Origin: JBCCMQ01 sp039026235
GTDB lineage: Bacteria > Pseudomonadota > Alphaproteobacteria > Rhodobacterales > Rhodobacteraceae
Direction: 5' to 3'
Assembly (NCBI GenBank): GCA_039026235.1
Contig: JBCCMQ010000020.1
Location: 1-54,901 of the forward strand
Length of the DNA stretch: 54,901 nucleotides
Under the pieces are notes generated by a model. That model was not told where the DNA came from and searched no databases. It saw only the letters and a program-made list of their open reading frames with translations. Positions 36,250 to 46,241 of this stretch are shown one piece after another. The position numbers and the translations under genes are program-made. Within the stretch, counting starts at the first letter, position 1. Each line of letters begins with the position of its first letter.

Positions 36250-39200
36250 CTAGGGCGTCATGACCGCAGGGCCGTCATAGACGTCTTCGACGGTCACAAC
36301 GCCCGGCAGCGATTTGATCGCACCCTTGATCTGAGGGGTCACCGGATAGGGTTCGGGCAGCGCGACATCGACTTCGCCCAAATCCGCCCCGGCCAGGACA
36401 CACAGTGTAATCGATCCCCGCAGACGGGGGTTCTTAACCTCTTCCGCGGCGCGGGCCAGGACCGAGGCGATGGGCGGCACCGCCCCTTCGCCCTCAAGAT
36501 AGACCCTTAGCCCAGCGCCGCCGGCTTCGGCGACAGCCTCATCAATCGGGGCCACGGACTTTGCCAAGAGCTTCAGTTGATCGGCCTCCATCGTGGCCTC
36601 TACCGTTAGGATGACGCGGCTGCCGCTGTCGAGGTGCTCGCGCGCCGTCTCAAGCGTGTCCGAGAACATGGTCACTTCATATTGGCCGGTTGGATCGGAC
36701 AGTTGGACAAAGGCAAAGCGGTTTCCGCGCGCCGATTTGCGTTCCTGACGCCCCGATACGGTACCGGCCATCTTAGCAATCGCGGGCGCCCTTTCGGCCT
36801 GCCTGGTGACCTGTTCCAGCGTCAGGACCTGCTTGCGCTTGAGCGCGACCATGTAGTCGTCAAGCGGATGGCCGGACAAGTAAAAGCCGATCGCAGTGAA
36901 TTCCTCGGCCAGCCGTTCGGCCGGAAGCCAGTCGTCGATAGGTGACAGGCGCGGTTCTGGCAGATCCGCGCCACTGTCACCAAAAAGCGAGACCTGGTCG
37001 GATGCCGCCTGATCATGCACGGCCGCAGAATAGGCCACCAGAGCATCAAGGTTCTTGAACACGCTCTGACGATTGGGATCAAGTTGGTCAAAAGCACCCG
37101 AACGCGCCAACATCTCCAGCGGGCGTTTGCCGACACGCTTAAGGTCCACCCGCCGCGCAAGATCAAACAAGGTGGCGAATGGACGGTTCCCGCGACCATC
37201 CGTGATCAGCCGCATCGCTTCGGAGCCCACGTTCTTCAAGGCGCCCAGTGCATAGACGATCCGGCCGTGATCGACAGTGAACTCCGCCGATGATCGATTG
37301 ACACAGGGCGGCACGATCTCGATCTGCAGCCCGCCCCGATCGGCAGGTTTGCGCACCTCTTCGGCATAGACCGCCAGTTTGTCAGTTAGATGCAGATCGC
37401 AGTTCATGACACCGGCCATGAATTCCACCGGATGGTTCGCCTTCAACCACGCCGTCTGATAGCTGACCACGGCATAGGCCGCAGCATGGGATTTGTTGAA
37501 GCCATAGTTGGCGAATTTATCCAGTAGATCCCAGACTTCCTGCGCTTTGGCCCTGTCCACGCCATTCTCGGCCGCACCGGCCAGAAACTTGGGCTTCTCG
37601 GCATCCATCGCCGCCTGTATCTTCTTACCCATGGCGCGGCGCAGAAGATCCGCGCCGCCCAGTGTATAGCCGGCCATTTCCTGTGCGATCTGCATGACCT
37701 GTTCCTGATAGACGATGATGCCCTGGGTCTCGTCCAGGATGTGGTCAATGGAGGGATGCAGATATTCCCGCGGGCGGAGGTCGTTCTTTACCTCGCAGAA
37801 GGTGGGGATGTTTTCCATCGGGCCGGGACGGTAGAGCGCCACCAGCGCGATAATGTCTTCGATGCAGGTGGGTTTCATGCGCTTCAGCGCATCCATCATT
37901 CCAGAACTTTCCACCTGGAACACGGCGACGGTGCGGGCGTCGGAGTAAAGCTTGTAGCTTTTGGCATCGTCCAACGGGATGCGATCGATGTCGATCTCGG
38001 TGCCCTGCCCGTGCAGGATATCCAGCGCATTCTGGATAATGGTCAGCGTCTTCAGACCCAGGAAGTCGAATTTCACGAGCCCCGCTTGCTCGACCCACTT
38101 CATATTGAACTGGGTCGCCGGCATGTCGGATTTCGGGTCGCGGTAAAGCGGCACCAACGCGTCAAGTGACCGGTCACCGATGACCACGCCAGCCGCATGG
38201 GTCGAGGCATTGCGCAGCAGTCCCTCAAGCTGCTGCCCATAGGTCAGCAAACGCTCAACCACCTCCTCGCGCTTGGCCTCTTCCCTCAGCCGCGGCTCGT
38301 CGGCGAGCGCCTTTTCGATAGAGACGGGCTTTACCCCCTCGACCGGGATCATCTTGGACAGACGATCCACCTGGCCATAGGGCATCTGCAGGACACGGCC
38401 GACATCTCGCACAGCCGCCTTTGAGAGAAGCGCACCGAAGGTGATGATCTGGCCCACCTTCTCGCGCCCGTATTTGTCCTGCACATAGCGGATCACTTCT
38501 TCGCGGCGCTCCATGCAGAAGTCGATGTCGAAGTCGGGCATTGAAACGCGTTCGGGATTAAGAAAGCGTTCGAAAAGAAGACTATAGCGCAACGGATCAA
38601 GATCGGTGATGGTTAGCGCATAGGCCACCAAGCTGCCAGCGCCCGACCCCCGACCGGGGCCCACGGGAATACCTTCATCCTTGGCCCACTTTATGAAATC
38701 GGCAACGATCAGGAAATAACCGGGAAAGCCCATGCTCTCGATGATACCCAGCTCAAATTCAAGCCGGCTTTCGTATTCTGCCAAAGGCGCGGCAGGCTCG
38801 ATTACTTCGAGGCGCGCCTTGAGCCCCGCTTTTGCCTGGCGGCGCAGCTCTTCGACCTCGTCTTCCGCAAAGCGTGGCAGGATCGGGTCATGCTTTCGCG
38901 CCCGGTAAGCGCAGCGCCGTGAAATCTCGACAGTATTTTCCAGAGCTTCGGGCAGGTCAGCGAAAAGCGCGGCCATTTCTTCGGCGCTTTTCAAGTAATG
39001 CTGGGCCGTCAGACGCCGCCGCGGAGCTTGCTGATCCACATATGCCCCCTCGGCGATACAGATCAGCGCGTCATGGGCCTCAAACATACCTGACTTGGGA
39101 AAATAGACATCATTGGTGGCCACCAGTGGCAGGCCCATGCCATAGGCAAGGTCAAGTTGGCCACGCTCGACGGTCACTTCGGCCGGCGACTGGCCCGCCT

Positions 39201-39741
39201 CGCTCGGGTGACGCTGCAACTCGACGTAAAGGCGGTCCTGGTAGATATCGCGGAGCGCGCTCAAGAGAGCTTCCGCCGCGGGCTTTTGCTCCGCCGCCAG
39301 AAGCCGCCCCAAGGGTCCGTTGGGACCGCCCGTCAGGCAGATCACACCGGCGCTGTGGAGCGCAAGCTCATCGATGGTGACTGACACAAATGGGCGGTCC
39401 GCGTCCAGATACGCACAAGAGTTGAGCTTCAGCAGGCTTTCGTATCCGTCACAGTTCTGGGCCAGCAGCACCAGCGGGGCGGGTGCCTTGGCGCGTTCTC
39501 CAGGGCGGGCTTCAAGATATGCGAGGTCGAGCTGGCAGCCGATGATCGGCTGAATACCGGATTTGGCGGCGCCTTCCGAGAACTCAAGCGCGCAGAACAT
39601 GTTGTTCGTGTCCGTTACCGCCACCGCCGGCATGCCAGCCTGCGCGGCCAGTTCCGGCAGTTTTTTGACCGGTACGGCCCCTTCCAGAAGGGAATATTCG
39701 GTGTGGACCCGCAGGTGAATGAATCGAGGTGCCTTGGGCAT
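36250..39741 (-). CDS. dnaE: DNA polymerase III alpha subunit
   Basis: Replicative polymerase catalytic subunit, 1163 residues. The N-terminal PHP domain (FIHLRVHTEYSLLEGAV), the polymerase catalytic motif PDFDIDF (402-408), GPGRGSGAGSLVAYAL (361-376), and a C-terminal helix-hairpin-helix and OB-fold region are all seen. The start MPKAPRFIHL at 39741 fits homologues; an earlier ATG is in frame at 39771. It ends 30 bases from the convergent phhA. Confidence 0.97.
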   Translation of the reverse strand: MPKAPRFIHLRVHTEYSLLEGAVPVKKLPELAAQAGMPAVAVTDTNNMFCALEFSEGAAKSGIQPIIGCQLDLAYLEARPGERAKAPAPLVLLAQNCDGYESLLKLNSCAYLDADRPFVSVTIDELALHSAGVICLTGGPNGPLGRLLAAEQKPAAEALLSALRDIYQDRLYVELQRHPSEAGQSPAEVTVERGQLDLAYGMGLPLVATNDVYFPKSGMFEAHDALICIAEGAYVDQQAPRRRLTAQHYLKSAEEMAALFADLPEALENTVEISRRCAYRARKHDPILPRFAEDEVEELRRQAKAGLKARLEVIEPAAPLAEYESRLEFELGIIESMGFPGYFLIVADFIKWAKDEGIPVGPGRGSGAGSLVAYALTITDLDPLRYSLLFERFLNPERVSMPDFDIDFCMERREEVIRYVQDKYGREKVGQIITFGALLSKAAVRDVGRVLQMPYGQVDRLSKMIPVEGVKPVSIEKALADEPRLREEAKREEVVERLLTYGQQLEGLLRNASTHAAGVVIGDRSLDALVPLYRDPKSDMPATQFNMKWVEQAGLVKFDFLGLKTLTIIQNALDILHGQGTEIDIDRIPLDDAKSYKLYSDARTVAVFQVESSGMMDALKRMKPTCIEDIIALVALYRPGPMENIPTFCEVKNDLRPREYLHPSIDHILDETQGIIVYQEQVMQIAQEMAGYTLGGADLLRRAMGKKIQAAMDAEKPKFLAGAAENGVDRAKAQEVWDLLDKFANYGFNKSHAAAYAVVSYQTAWLKANHPVEFMAGVMNCDLHLTDKLAVYAEEVRKPADRGGLQIEIVPPCVNRSSAEFTVDHGRIVYALGALKNVGSEAMRLITDGRGNRPFATLFDLARRVDLKRVGKRPLEMLARSGAFDQLDPNRQSVFKNLDALVAYSAAVHDQAASDQVSLFGDSGADLPEPRLSPIDDWLPAERLAEEFTAIGFYLSGHPLDDYMVALKRKQVLTLEQVTRQAERAPAIAKMAGTVSGRQERKSARGNRFAFVQLSDPTGQYEVTMFSDTLETAREHLDSGSRVILTVEATMEADQLKLLAKSVAPIDEAVAEAGGAGLRVYLEGEGAVPPIASVLARAAEEVKNPRLRGSITLCVLAGADLGEVDVALPEPYPVTPQIKGAIKSLPGVVTVEDVYDGPAVMTP

Positions 39742-40023
39742 GCCCGAAAGATACCCAAGATGTCGCCCCACTCCAAGCCGAATACGCTAGATATCGAAGT
39801 CCAAGGCCGAGCCTTAACACCGTGCAGTGCGCCGGGCGGGCAACCTATCCCAGCATATCTGTTGCCTAAAACGCAGGCATTTGCCGCATGGCAATGCGCC
39901 TGCGGCGCCAAGCCCCTTGAATTTCGCGCTCCAGAGCGATTTCTTCGGCTATGGCACATGCGCCGCCAAGGTCCCTTTCTGCCGCATCGGGGGGTCTGGC
40001 TGAATGATAGGAAACAGAAAGCG

Positions 40024-41454
40024 GTGGACACTGAGCCAGTGGAGCTTTCGTTTCTTCTAAACGGAGAGACCGTGCGTGTGGACGGCCAACCGCCGACCCG
40101 CACGCTTCTGGACTGGCTGCGCGAAGACCGCGCCATGACCGGAACCAAGGAGGGATGCAACGAAGGTGACTGCGGTGCCTGCACGGTCATGGTCACCGAC
40201 GCGGATGGCGCGCGCGCGCTCAACGCCTGTATCCTGTTCCTGCCGCAGTTGTCGGGCAAGGCGGTGCGAACGGTCGAAGGCATTGCAGCAAGTGACGGAA
40301 CGCTGCACCCGGTTCAGCGAAACCTCGTCGATTGCCACGGCTCCCAATGTGGCTTTTGCACGCCCGGCTTTGTGGTTTCGATGGCGGTTGCCCATCTGAA
40401 CGGCCACACCGATTTCGACACACGGCTTGCGGGAAACCTTTGCCGCTGTACGGGCTACGCCCCAATCATCCGCGCGGCGGAAATGGCTGCCGAAGAACCG
40501 GTGCCGGATTGGATGCAGACCGACGCGACCTGGGTGGCCGACCAGGAACCGGGCCCGGAGCCCGACGCGACAGCGGTGGGCGACGCGAGCGCCGAGGCGG
40601 GGTGGGCACAGCCCACCTCCTCCGAGGCGCTCGCCCACTGGTACGAAAAAAACCCCCACGGCACGCTCATTGCCGGTGCCACCGATGTGGGTCTTTGGGT
40701 GACCAAGGAAATGCGCGCGCTTGGTCCGGTTGCCTTTCTAAACCAGGCCGATGATCTGCGCGGAGTACATATCTCTGACGACGTGATCGATATTGGGGCC
40801 ATGACGACCCTCGCGGCGCTTGAAGACCAGATCGCTCCGCTTCATCCAGACTTTGCCGCCCTGATCCGGCGCTACGGTTCGGTGCAGGTTCGCGAAGCGG
40901 CGACGGTCGGCGGGAACATCGCCAACGGATCGCCCATCGGCGACAGCCCTCCGGCGCTCATCGCGCTGGGTTCGGTACTGCACCTTAGAAAAGGCGCAAC
41001 GAGCCGCAGACTGCCGCTTGAAGACTTCTTTCTTGACTACGGCCGTCAGGACCGTGCACCCGGAGAGTTTGTGACCCGCATCACGATCCCGCGACAGCCC
41101 GACCGGCTCCGATGTTACAAACTGTCAAAGCGCTTCGATCAGGACATCTCGGCAGTCTGTGGTTGTTTCAACATCACGGTCGACGCAGGAACCGTGCAAG
41201 GCGCCCGTATTGCCTTTGGCGGCCTCGCGGGCATACCGAAGCGCGCGCGCAACGTGGAGGACACGCTGCGCGGATCCCCTTGGAACCTGTCGACTATCGA
41301 GATCGCCATGGGCGCCTTTGTCGAAGACTTCACGCCACTTTCTGATATGCGCGCCAGCGCAGACTATCGGCTGACAACAGCCGCAAACATGCTGTTGCGC
41401 TATTTCCATGAAACTCAAGGCGATCGAACGCGCGTGCGCGAGGTTACCCCATGA
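40024..41454 (+). CDS. xdhA: Xanthine dehydrogenase small subunit (FeS/FAD)
   Basis: Carries two [2Fe-2S] clusters and FAD and passes electrons from the molybdenum site to NAD. The 476-residue product has the plant-type ferredoxin motif CNEGDCGACTVMV (C44, C49, C52), the second cluster motif QCGFCTPGF and LCRCTGY, and an FAD-binding domain (ATVGGNIANGSPIGDSPPAL). I chose GTG 40024 because AGGAAA lies nine bases before it and the length matches the Rhodobacter enzyme; the frame is open back to 39703. Its stop overlaps the xdhB start (ATGA). Confidence 0.94.
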   Translation: MDTEPVELSFLLNGETVRVDGQPPTRTLLDWLREDRAMTGTKEGCNEGDCGACTVMVTDADGARALNACILFLPQLSGKAVRTVEGIAASDGTLHPVQRNLVDCHGSQCGFCTPGFVVSMAVAHLNGHTDFDTRLAGNLCRCTGYAPIIRAAEMAAEEPVPDWMQTDATWVADQEPGPEPDATAVGDASAEAGWAQPTSSEALAHWYEKNPHGTLIAGATDVGLWVTKEMRALGPVAFLNQADDLRGVHISDDVIDIGAMTTLAALEDQIAPLHPDFAALIRRYGSVQVREAATVGGNIANGSPIGDSPPALIALGSVLHLRKGATSRRLPLEDFFLDYGRQDRAPGEFVTRITIPRQPDRLRCYKLSKRFDQDISAVCGCFNITVDAGTVQGARIAFGGLAGIPKRARNVEDTLRGSPWNLSTIEIAMGAFVEDFTPLSDMRASADYRLTTAANMLLRYFHETQGDRTRVREVTP

Positions 41455-43763
41455 GCGTTGCGCGCGCCCTGCCCCATGACGCCGCCCCGCTGCATGTAAC
41501 GGGCCGTGCACGGTACGTGGACGATATCCCCGCGCCCGCTGGTGCGCTGCATCTCGCGTTTGGCCTCTCAACCGAGGCGCGCGCACAGATTACAGGTATT
41601 GATCTGGACGCCGTGCGCTCCGCGCCGGGCGTTCGTGCCGTGCTGACGGCTCGTGACCTCCCGGCATCCAATGATGTCTCGCCTTCCCCATCGCCCGAGC
41701 CGATGCTGGCGCAAGGCGAAGTCTTTTTTGTGGGCCAGCCAATCTTCCTCGTAGTTGCCGACAGCCATCTGGCAGCACGCGCGGCCGTCCGGCTGGCCGT
41801 CATCGATTATGAGGTCTTGCCAGCGATCCTTGGCATCGATGCGGCACTGGCCGCAGGCAGTCGCTTTGAAGAGGGTCCCAGGATTTACGCCCGCGGCGCG
41901 CCCGATGCGGCCATTGACGCTGCACCGCATCTGATCGAAGGCGCAATAGAGGTCGGCGGGCAAGAGCACTTCTATCTGGAAGGACAGGCTGCCCTGGCCC
42001 TTCCGCAGGAAGGCGGTGACATGCTGGTTCATTCATCGTCCCAGCATCCGACCGAGATCCAGCACAAGGTGGCCGACGCACTCGGGTTGCCCATGCACGG
42101 GGTCCGGGTCGAGGTGCGCCGGATGGGTGGTGGCTTTGGCGGCAAGGAAAGTCAGGGCAACGCACTGGCCATGTCCTGTGCCGTCGCCGCCAGCCTTACC
42201 GGGCGGCCTTGCCGGATGCGCTATGACCGCGACGACGACATGATCATCACCGGCAAGCGCCACCCGTTCCGTATCCAGTACCGCGTGGGCACCGACGACG
42301 CAGGGCGTATCCTCGGCATCGCATTTGAACAGTTTGCCGATTGCGGTTGGTCGATGGATCTGAGCCTTCCCGTGGCGGATCGCGCCATGTTGCATGCCGA
42401 CAATGCCTATTTTCTGCCGGCCGTCAGGATCACCAGCCACCGCCTTAAAACAAATACCTGCAGCCATACCGCATTCCGAGGCTTCGGCGGCCCCCAGGGC
42501 ATGGTGGGCATCGAACGGGTAATGGACCACATCGCCCACTTCCTGGGTCGCGACCCGATCGATGTGCGGCGACTAAACTACTATGACCCTCCGACGAAAG
42601 CGGACACCGCACCAGCGACTGCCCGAAACCTCACGCCCTATGGCATGGAGGTTCAGGACTTCGTCTTGCACCCTTTGTCGGACAGATTGCGGGAGAATTC
42701 GAACTATGATGCCCGGCGCGCGGCTGTGGCGCGCTGGAATGCCGATAACCCGGTGCTCAAAAAAGGTATCGCATTCACGCCGGTCAAATTCGGCATCAGC
42801 TTCACCCTGACCCACCTAAATCAGGCCGGCGCCCTGGTGCACGTCTATCAGGACGGCTCGATCCAGATGAACCACGGCGGCACCGAAATGGGCCAGGGCC
42901 TTTTCCAAAAAGTGGCCCAGGTGGCGGCGGCCCGTTTCGGCGTCCCGCTTGAGACCGTCAAGATTACCGCCACCGACACGGCCAAGGTTCCCAACACGTC
43001 CGCTACGGCCGCCTCGTCCGGTTCGGATCTGAATGGCATGGCGGTTCAGGCTGCTTGCGACGAGATCTGTGGCCGCTTGGCGGAATTTTGGGCAGGACAA
43101 ACCCAGGCCGACCCGGCAAAAGTGCGCTTTGCCGATGGTCACGTGATTGCCGGTGGAACCGAAACGCCCTTCGCCGATGTCGTCAAGGCCGCGTATCTCG
43201 CACGCGTCAGCCTGTCTGCAACAGGCTTCTACAAGACACCGAAGATCGTTTGGGACCGCATCAAGGGACAAGGCCGCCCGTTCTTCTACTTCGCCTATGG
43301 CGGCGCGATAACCGAGGTCGTCATCGACACGCTGACGGGCGAATACCGTACGTTGCGCGCCGATATCATCCACGACTGCGGTGCCTCGCTGAACCCCGCA
43401 CTGGATATCGGCCAGATCGAAGGCGGCTATGTTCAGGGTGCGGGCTGGCTTACCACCGAAGAGCTTGTCTGGGACCAGAAAGGCAGGCTGCGCACCCACG
43501 CGCCATCGACCTATAAAATCCCGGCTTGTGCCGACCGGCCCGACATATTCAACGTCGCGCTTTGGGATGGCGAAAACACCGAGATGACCGTCTATCGATC
43601 AAAGGCCGTGGGCGAGCCACCTCTGATGCTGGGCATCTCCGCGCTGATGGCACTGTCGGATGCGGTGTCAGCCTGTGGACCCGGCTGGCCCGACCTGCAG
43701 GCCCCGGCAACGCCCGAAGAAGTCTTGCGCGCAGTGGGACGTGCGCGCGAAGGTAGCCCATGA
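41451..43763 (+). CDS. xdhB: Xanthine dehydrogenase large subunit (molybdopterin)
   Basis: The molybdenum-binding subunit that oxidises hypoxanthine and xanthine to urate. The 770-residue protein shows the Moco loop RRMGGGFGGKESQ, the THTAFRGFGGPQGM-like segment, and the catalytic-Glu motif AVGEPPLMLGI near the C-terminus. Translationally coupled to both neighbours by ATGA overlaps. Confidence 0.96.
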   Translation: MSVARALPHDAAPLHVTGRARYVDDIPAPAGALHLAFGLSTEARAQITGIDLDAVRSAPGVRAVLTARDLPASNDVSPSPSPEPMLAQGEVFFVGQPIFLVVADSHLAARAAVRLAVIDYEVLPAILGIDAALAAGSRFEEGPRIYARGAPDAAIDAAPHLIEGAIEVGGQEHFYLEGQAALALPQEGGDMLVHSSSQHPTEIQHKVADALGLPMHGVRVEVRRMGGGFGGKESQGNALAMSCAVAASLTGRPCRMRYDRDDDMIITGKRHPFRIQYRVGTDDAGRILGIAFEQFADCGWSMDLSLPVADRAMLHADNAYFLPAVRITSHRLKTNTCSHTAFRGFGGPQGMVGIERVMDHIAHFLGRDPIDVRRLNYYDPPTKADTAPATARNLTPYGMEVQDFVLHPLSDRLRENSNYDARRAAVARWNADNPVLKKGIAFTPVKFGISFTLTHLNQAGALVHVYQDGSIQMNHGGTEMGQGLFQKVAQVAAARFGVPLETVKITATDTAKVPNTSATAASSGSDLNGMAVQAACDEICGRLAEFWAGQTQADPAKVRFADGHVIAGGTETPFADVVKAAYLARVSLSATGFYKTPKIVWDRIKGQGRPFFYFAYGGAITEVVIDTLTGEYRTLRADIIHDCGASLNPALDIGQIEGGYVQGAGWLTTEELVWDQKGRLRTHAPSTYKIPACADRPDIFNVALWDGENTEMTVYRSKAVGEPPLMLGISALMALSDAVSACGPGWPDLQAPATPEEVLRAVGRAREGSP

Positions 43764-44683
43764 GCTTCGATCGCCAGCAGTTGGATACCGCCATCGGCAC
43801 GCACGGGCGTGTGGTCCGCGTGCTTGTCGCGTCGCACCGTGGATCGGTACCGCGCGAAACGGGTTCTGTCATGCTGGTTTGGCCCGACGGTCAAAGCGGA
43901 AGCATCGGCGGTGGTGCCTTGGAATGGGAAGCACTCAGAACAGCGCGCCGGATGCTGGTCGAAGGTCCAGAAGTCCAACTCTGCGGTCTTGCCCTTGGAC
44001 CGGCTCTGGCCCAGTGCTGCGGCGGGACCGTGACACTGGTACATGAGGTCTTTGACCGCGCCCGACTGGACGCAGTTTGCCCGTCGAACTCTTCTGCAGA
44101 TGTGGCGCGCCCGGTTGCGGATGATGCGGCGGATATACCCCCAACAGCGCATGGGATGCCCACGCTTCTTTCGGACGGGTGGCTGATCGAGGCTCGGACA
44201 CTCCTGTCGGAACCTGTCTGGATCTGGGGCGCTGGCCATGTTGGGCGCGCCCTGGCGGCAACCCTGACGCCCGTGCCCGGCATTGGTGTGACGGTGGTCG
44301 ACACGGACGCGAGCCGCCTCACGGGATTTCCGGACGGGGTCGATCCGCTTGCGGCCGAAGACCCCGCGCGATTGACCGTTCACGCCCCGCCCACGGCAAG
44401 CCATTACATCATGACCTATTCGCACAGTTTCGATCTCGATATCTGCCACGGCCTTTTGAGACGGGGGTTCGGTTTCGCCGGACTGATCGGATCGGCAACG
44501 AAATGGGCCCGGTTTCGTAACCGCCTTGCTGCCCTCGGTCATTCCTCCGAGACCATCGCCCGCATACAATGTCCAATCGGCGACCCTGGCCTGGGCAAGC
44601 ATCCCCAGGAAATCGCTTTGGGCGTGGCCGCCGCCCATCTGGCGCGGCGAAAGCGATTTGCCATGTGCGCCGCCGCGGAATGA
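43760..44683 (+). CDS. xdhC: Xanthine dehydrogenase accessory protein XdhC
   Basis: Binds molybdenum cofactor, helps its sulfuration and inserts it into XdhB. The 307-residue product has the XdhC_CoxI N-terminal motif SHRGSVPRETGSVMLV and a Rossmann segment VWIWGAGHVGRALAA, followed by the conserved GLIGSATKWARFRNRL and CPIGDPGLGKHPQEIAL. It overlaps the ABC transporter gene by ATGA. Confidence 0.95.
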   Translation: MSFDRQQLDTAIGTHGRVVRVLVASHRGSVPRETGSVMLVWPDGQSGSIGGGALEWEALRTARRMLVEGPEVQLCGLALGPALAQCCGGTVTLVHEVFDRARLDAVCPSNSSADVARPVADDAADIPPTAHGMPTLLSDGWLIEARTLLSEPVWIWGAGHVGRALAATLTPVPGIGVTVVDTDASRLTGFPDGVDPLAAEDPARLTVHAPPTASHYIMTYSHSFDLDICHGLLRRGFGFAGLIGSATKWARFRNRLAALGHSSETIARIQCPIGDPGLGKHPQEIALGVAAAHLARRKRFAMCAAAE

Positions 44684-46206
44684 CGCCGCTTTTGAAACTC
44701 GAAGGGCTGACCAAGGCCTATCCCGGCGTGATCGCCAACGAGAATGTCAGTTTTGAGATTCAGCCGGGCGAGGTTCATGCGTTGCTTGGCGAAAACGGCG
44801 CCGGAAAATCCACCCTGGTCAAGATGATCTACGGCCTTGTTCGCCAGGACGCCGGCACCCTCTCGCTTGACGGCGCGACCTTTGCGCCATCCGATCCCAA
44901 CGCCGCCCGTGCGGCCGGGATCGCCATGGTTTTTCAGCACTTTTCACTGTTCGACGCATTGAATGTGGCCGAGAACATCACGCTCGGCATGGAAAACCCG
45001 CCCAAGATGGGGCAACTGGCAGTGCGCATTTCAGAGGTCTCGGAAGCCTATGGGCTGCCCCTGGATCCCGCGCGCCGGGTGGGCGATCTGAGCGCGGGAG
45101 AGCGCCAGAGGGTCGAAATCATTCGCTGCCTGCTGCAGGATCCGAAGCTACTGATCATGGATGAGCCCACTTCGGTCTTAACGCCGCAAGAGGTGCGCAT
45201 TCTCTTCGCGACGCTGCGCCAACTCAGCAATGAGGGAACGGCGATCCTTTATATCAGCCACAAGCTCGAAGAAATCCGGACGCTTTGCGACAACGCAACG
45301 ATCCTGCGTCTCGGCAAGGTCGTAGGACGATGCGACCCCCGCGAACGATCGGCCCGGGAACTGGCCGAAATGATGGTGGGTGAAAGCCTGATCCAGCCCA
45401 CCAGGGCGCCCAACGCCTCGGGTGAGCCGGCGCTTGAGATCAACGGCCTTAGCCTTGCTGCCGCAACGCCCTTTGGCACGACACTTCATGACATCTCGGT
45501 CACTGTACGTAAGGGTGAAATCCTTGGCATCGGCGGGGTCGCCGGAAATGGGCAGGACGAGCTTTTGATGGCCCTTTCCGGAGAAAGGCGCGCTGAACCG
45601 GATCAGATCCGTGCATTCGGCACGGCGATTGGACATCAGGGTCCCAATCAAAGGCGGGCATTGGGCCTACTTGCATCACCCGAAGAGCGGCTTGGCCACG
45701 CGGCAGCACCTGATATGAGCCTGGTCGAAAACGCTTTCCTGACCGGCGCCACCCGGAAAGAGCTGACCACAAGGGGCTTTGTCAAATGGCTGCAGGCGCG
45801 CCAGTTCGCGGAAGAGATCATCGCTGAATTTGACGTCCGCACGCCAGGGCCCGCGACCGCGGCCAGCGCCCTGTCCGGTGGCAATCTGCAGAAATTCGTC
45901 ATTGGGCGAGAGGTTCTGCAGAATCCCCAGATTCTGGTCGTCAACCAGCCGACCTGGGGGGTCGACGCCGCCGCCGCCGCCGCGATCCGTCAGGCACTTA
46001 TGGACCTAGCCGGCCAAGGAGCGGCGGTGGTCGTCATAAGCCAGGACCTCGACGAGCTGATGGAGATTTCGGACCGCTTCGCGGCTTTGAATGAAGGACG
46101 GCTGTCACAGCCGGTTCCCACGCTGGGCCTGACGGTCGACCAGATAGGGCTGATGCTGGGCGGAGCCCATGATATGCAAGCTGCCGAAGGATCCGATGCC
46201 GCCTGA
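44680..46206 (+). CDS. ABC transporter ATP-binding protein, BMP/nucleoside type (two domains)
   Basis: A 508-residue double ATPase of the sugar/nucleoside class (RbsA-, NupO/YufO-like). Domain 1 has a full Walker A GENGAGKST (37-45), LSAGERQRVEI signature and LLIMDEPTSVL. Domain 2 has a degenerate Walker A region GIGGVAGNGQDE and LSGGNLQKFVIGRE. The ATG overlaps the xdhC stop, so the importer is part of the xdh operon. Purine, xanthine or nucleoside uptake is inferred from this link. Confidence 0.93.
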   Translation: MTPLLKLEGLTKAYPGVIANENVSFEIQPGEVHALLGENGAGKSTLVKMIYGLVRQDAGTLSLDGATFAPSDPNAARAAGIAMVFQHFSLFDALNVAENITLGMENPPKMGQLAVRISEVSEAYGLPLDPARRVGDLSAGERQRVEIIRCLLQDPKLLIMDEPTSVLTPQEVRILFATLRQLSNEGTAILYISHKLEEIRTLCDNATILRLGKVVGRCDPRERSARELAEMMVGESLIQPTRAPNASGEPALEINGLSLAAATPFGTTLHDISVTVRKGEILGIGGVAGNGQDELLMALSGERRAEPDQIRAFGTAIGHQGPNQRRALGLLASPEERLGHAAAPDMSLVENAFLTGATRKELTTRGFVKWLQARQFAEEIIAEFDVRTPGPATAASALSGGNLQKFVIGREVLQNPQILVVNQPTWGVDAAAAAAIRQALMDLAGQGAAVVVISQDLDELMEISDRFAALNEGRLSQPVPTLGLTVDQIGLMLGGAHDMQAAEGSDAA

Positions 46207-46241
46207 GTACCTGCCCTACATTTGCCAAGTGAGAATGTTCC

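Noticed and set aside
43592..44638. 348-codon minus-strand frame opposite xdhC
   Set aside because: XdhC has all family motifs on the plus strand, and this frame would break a run of ATGA overlaps.
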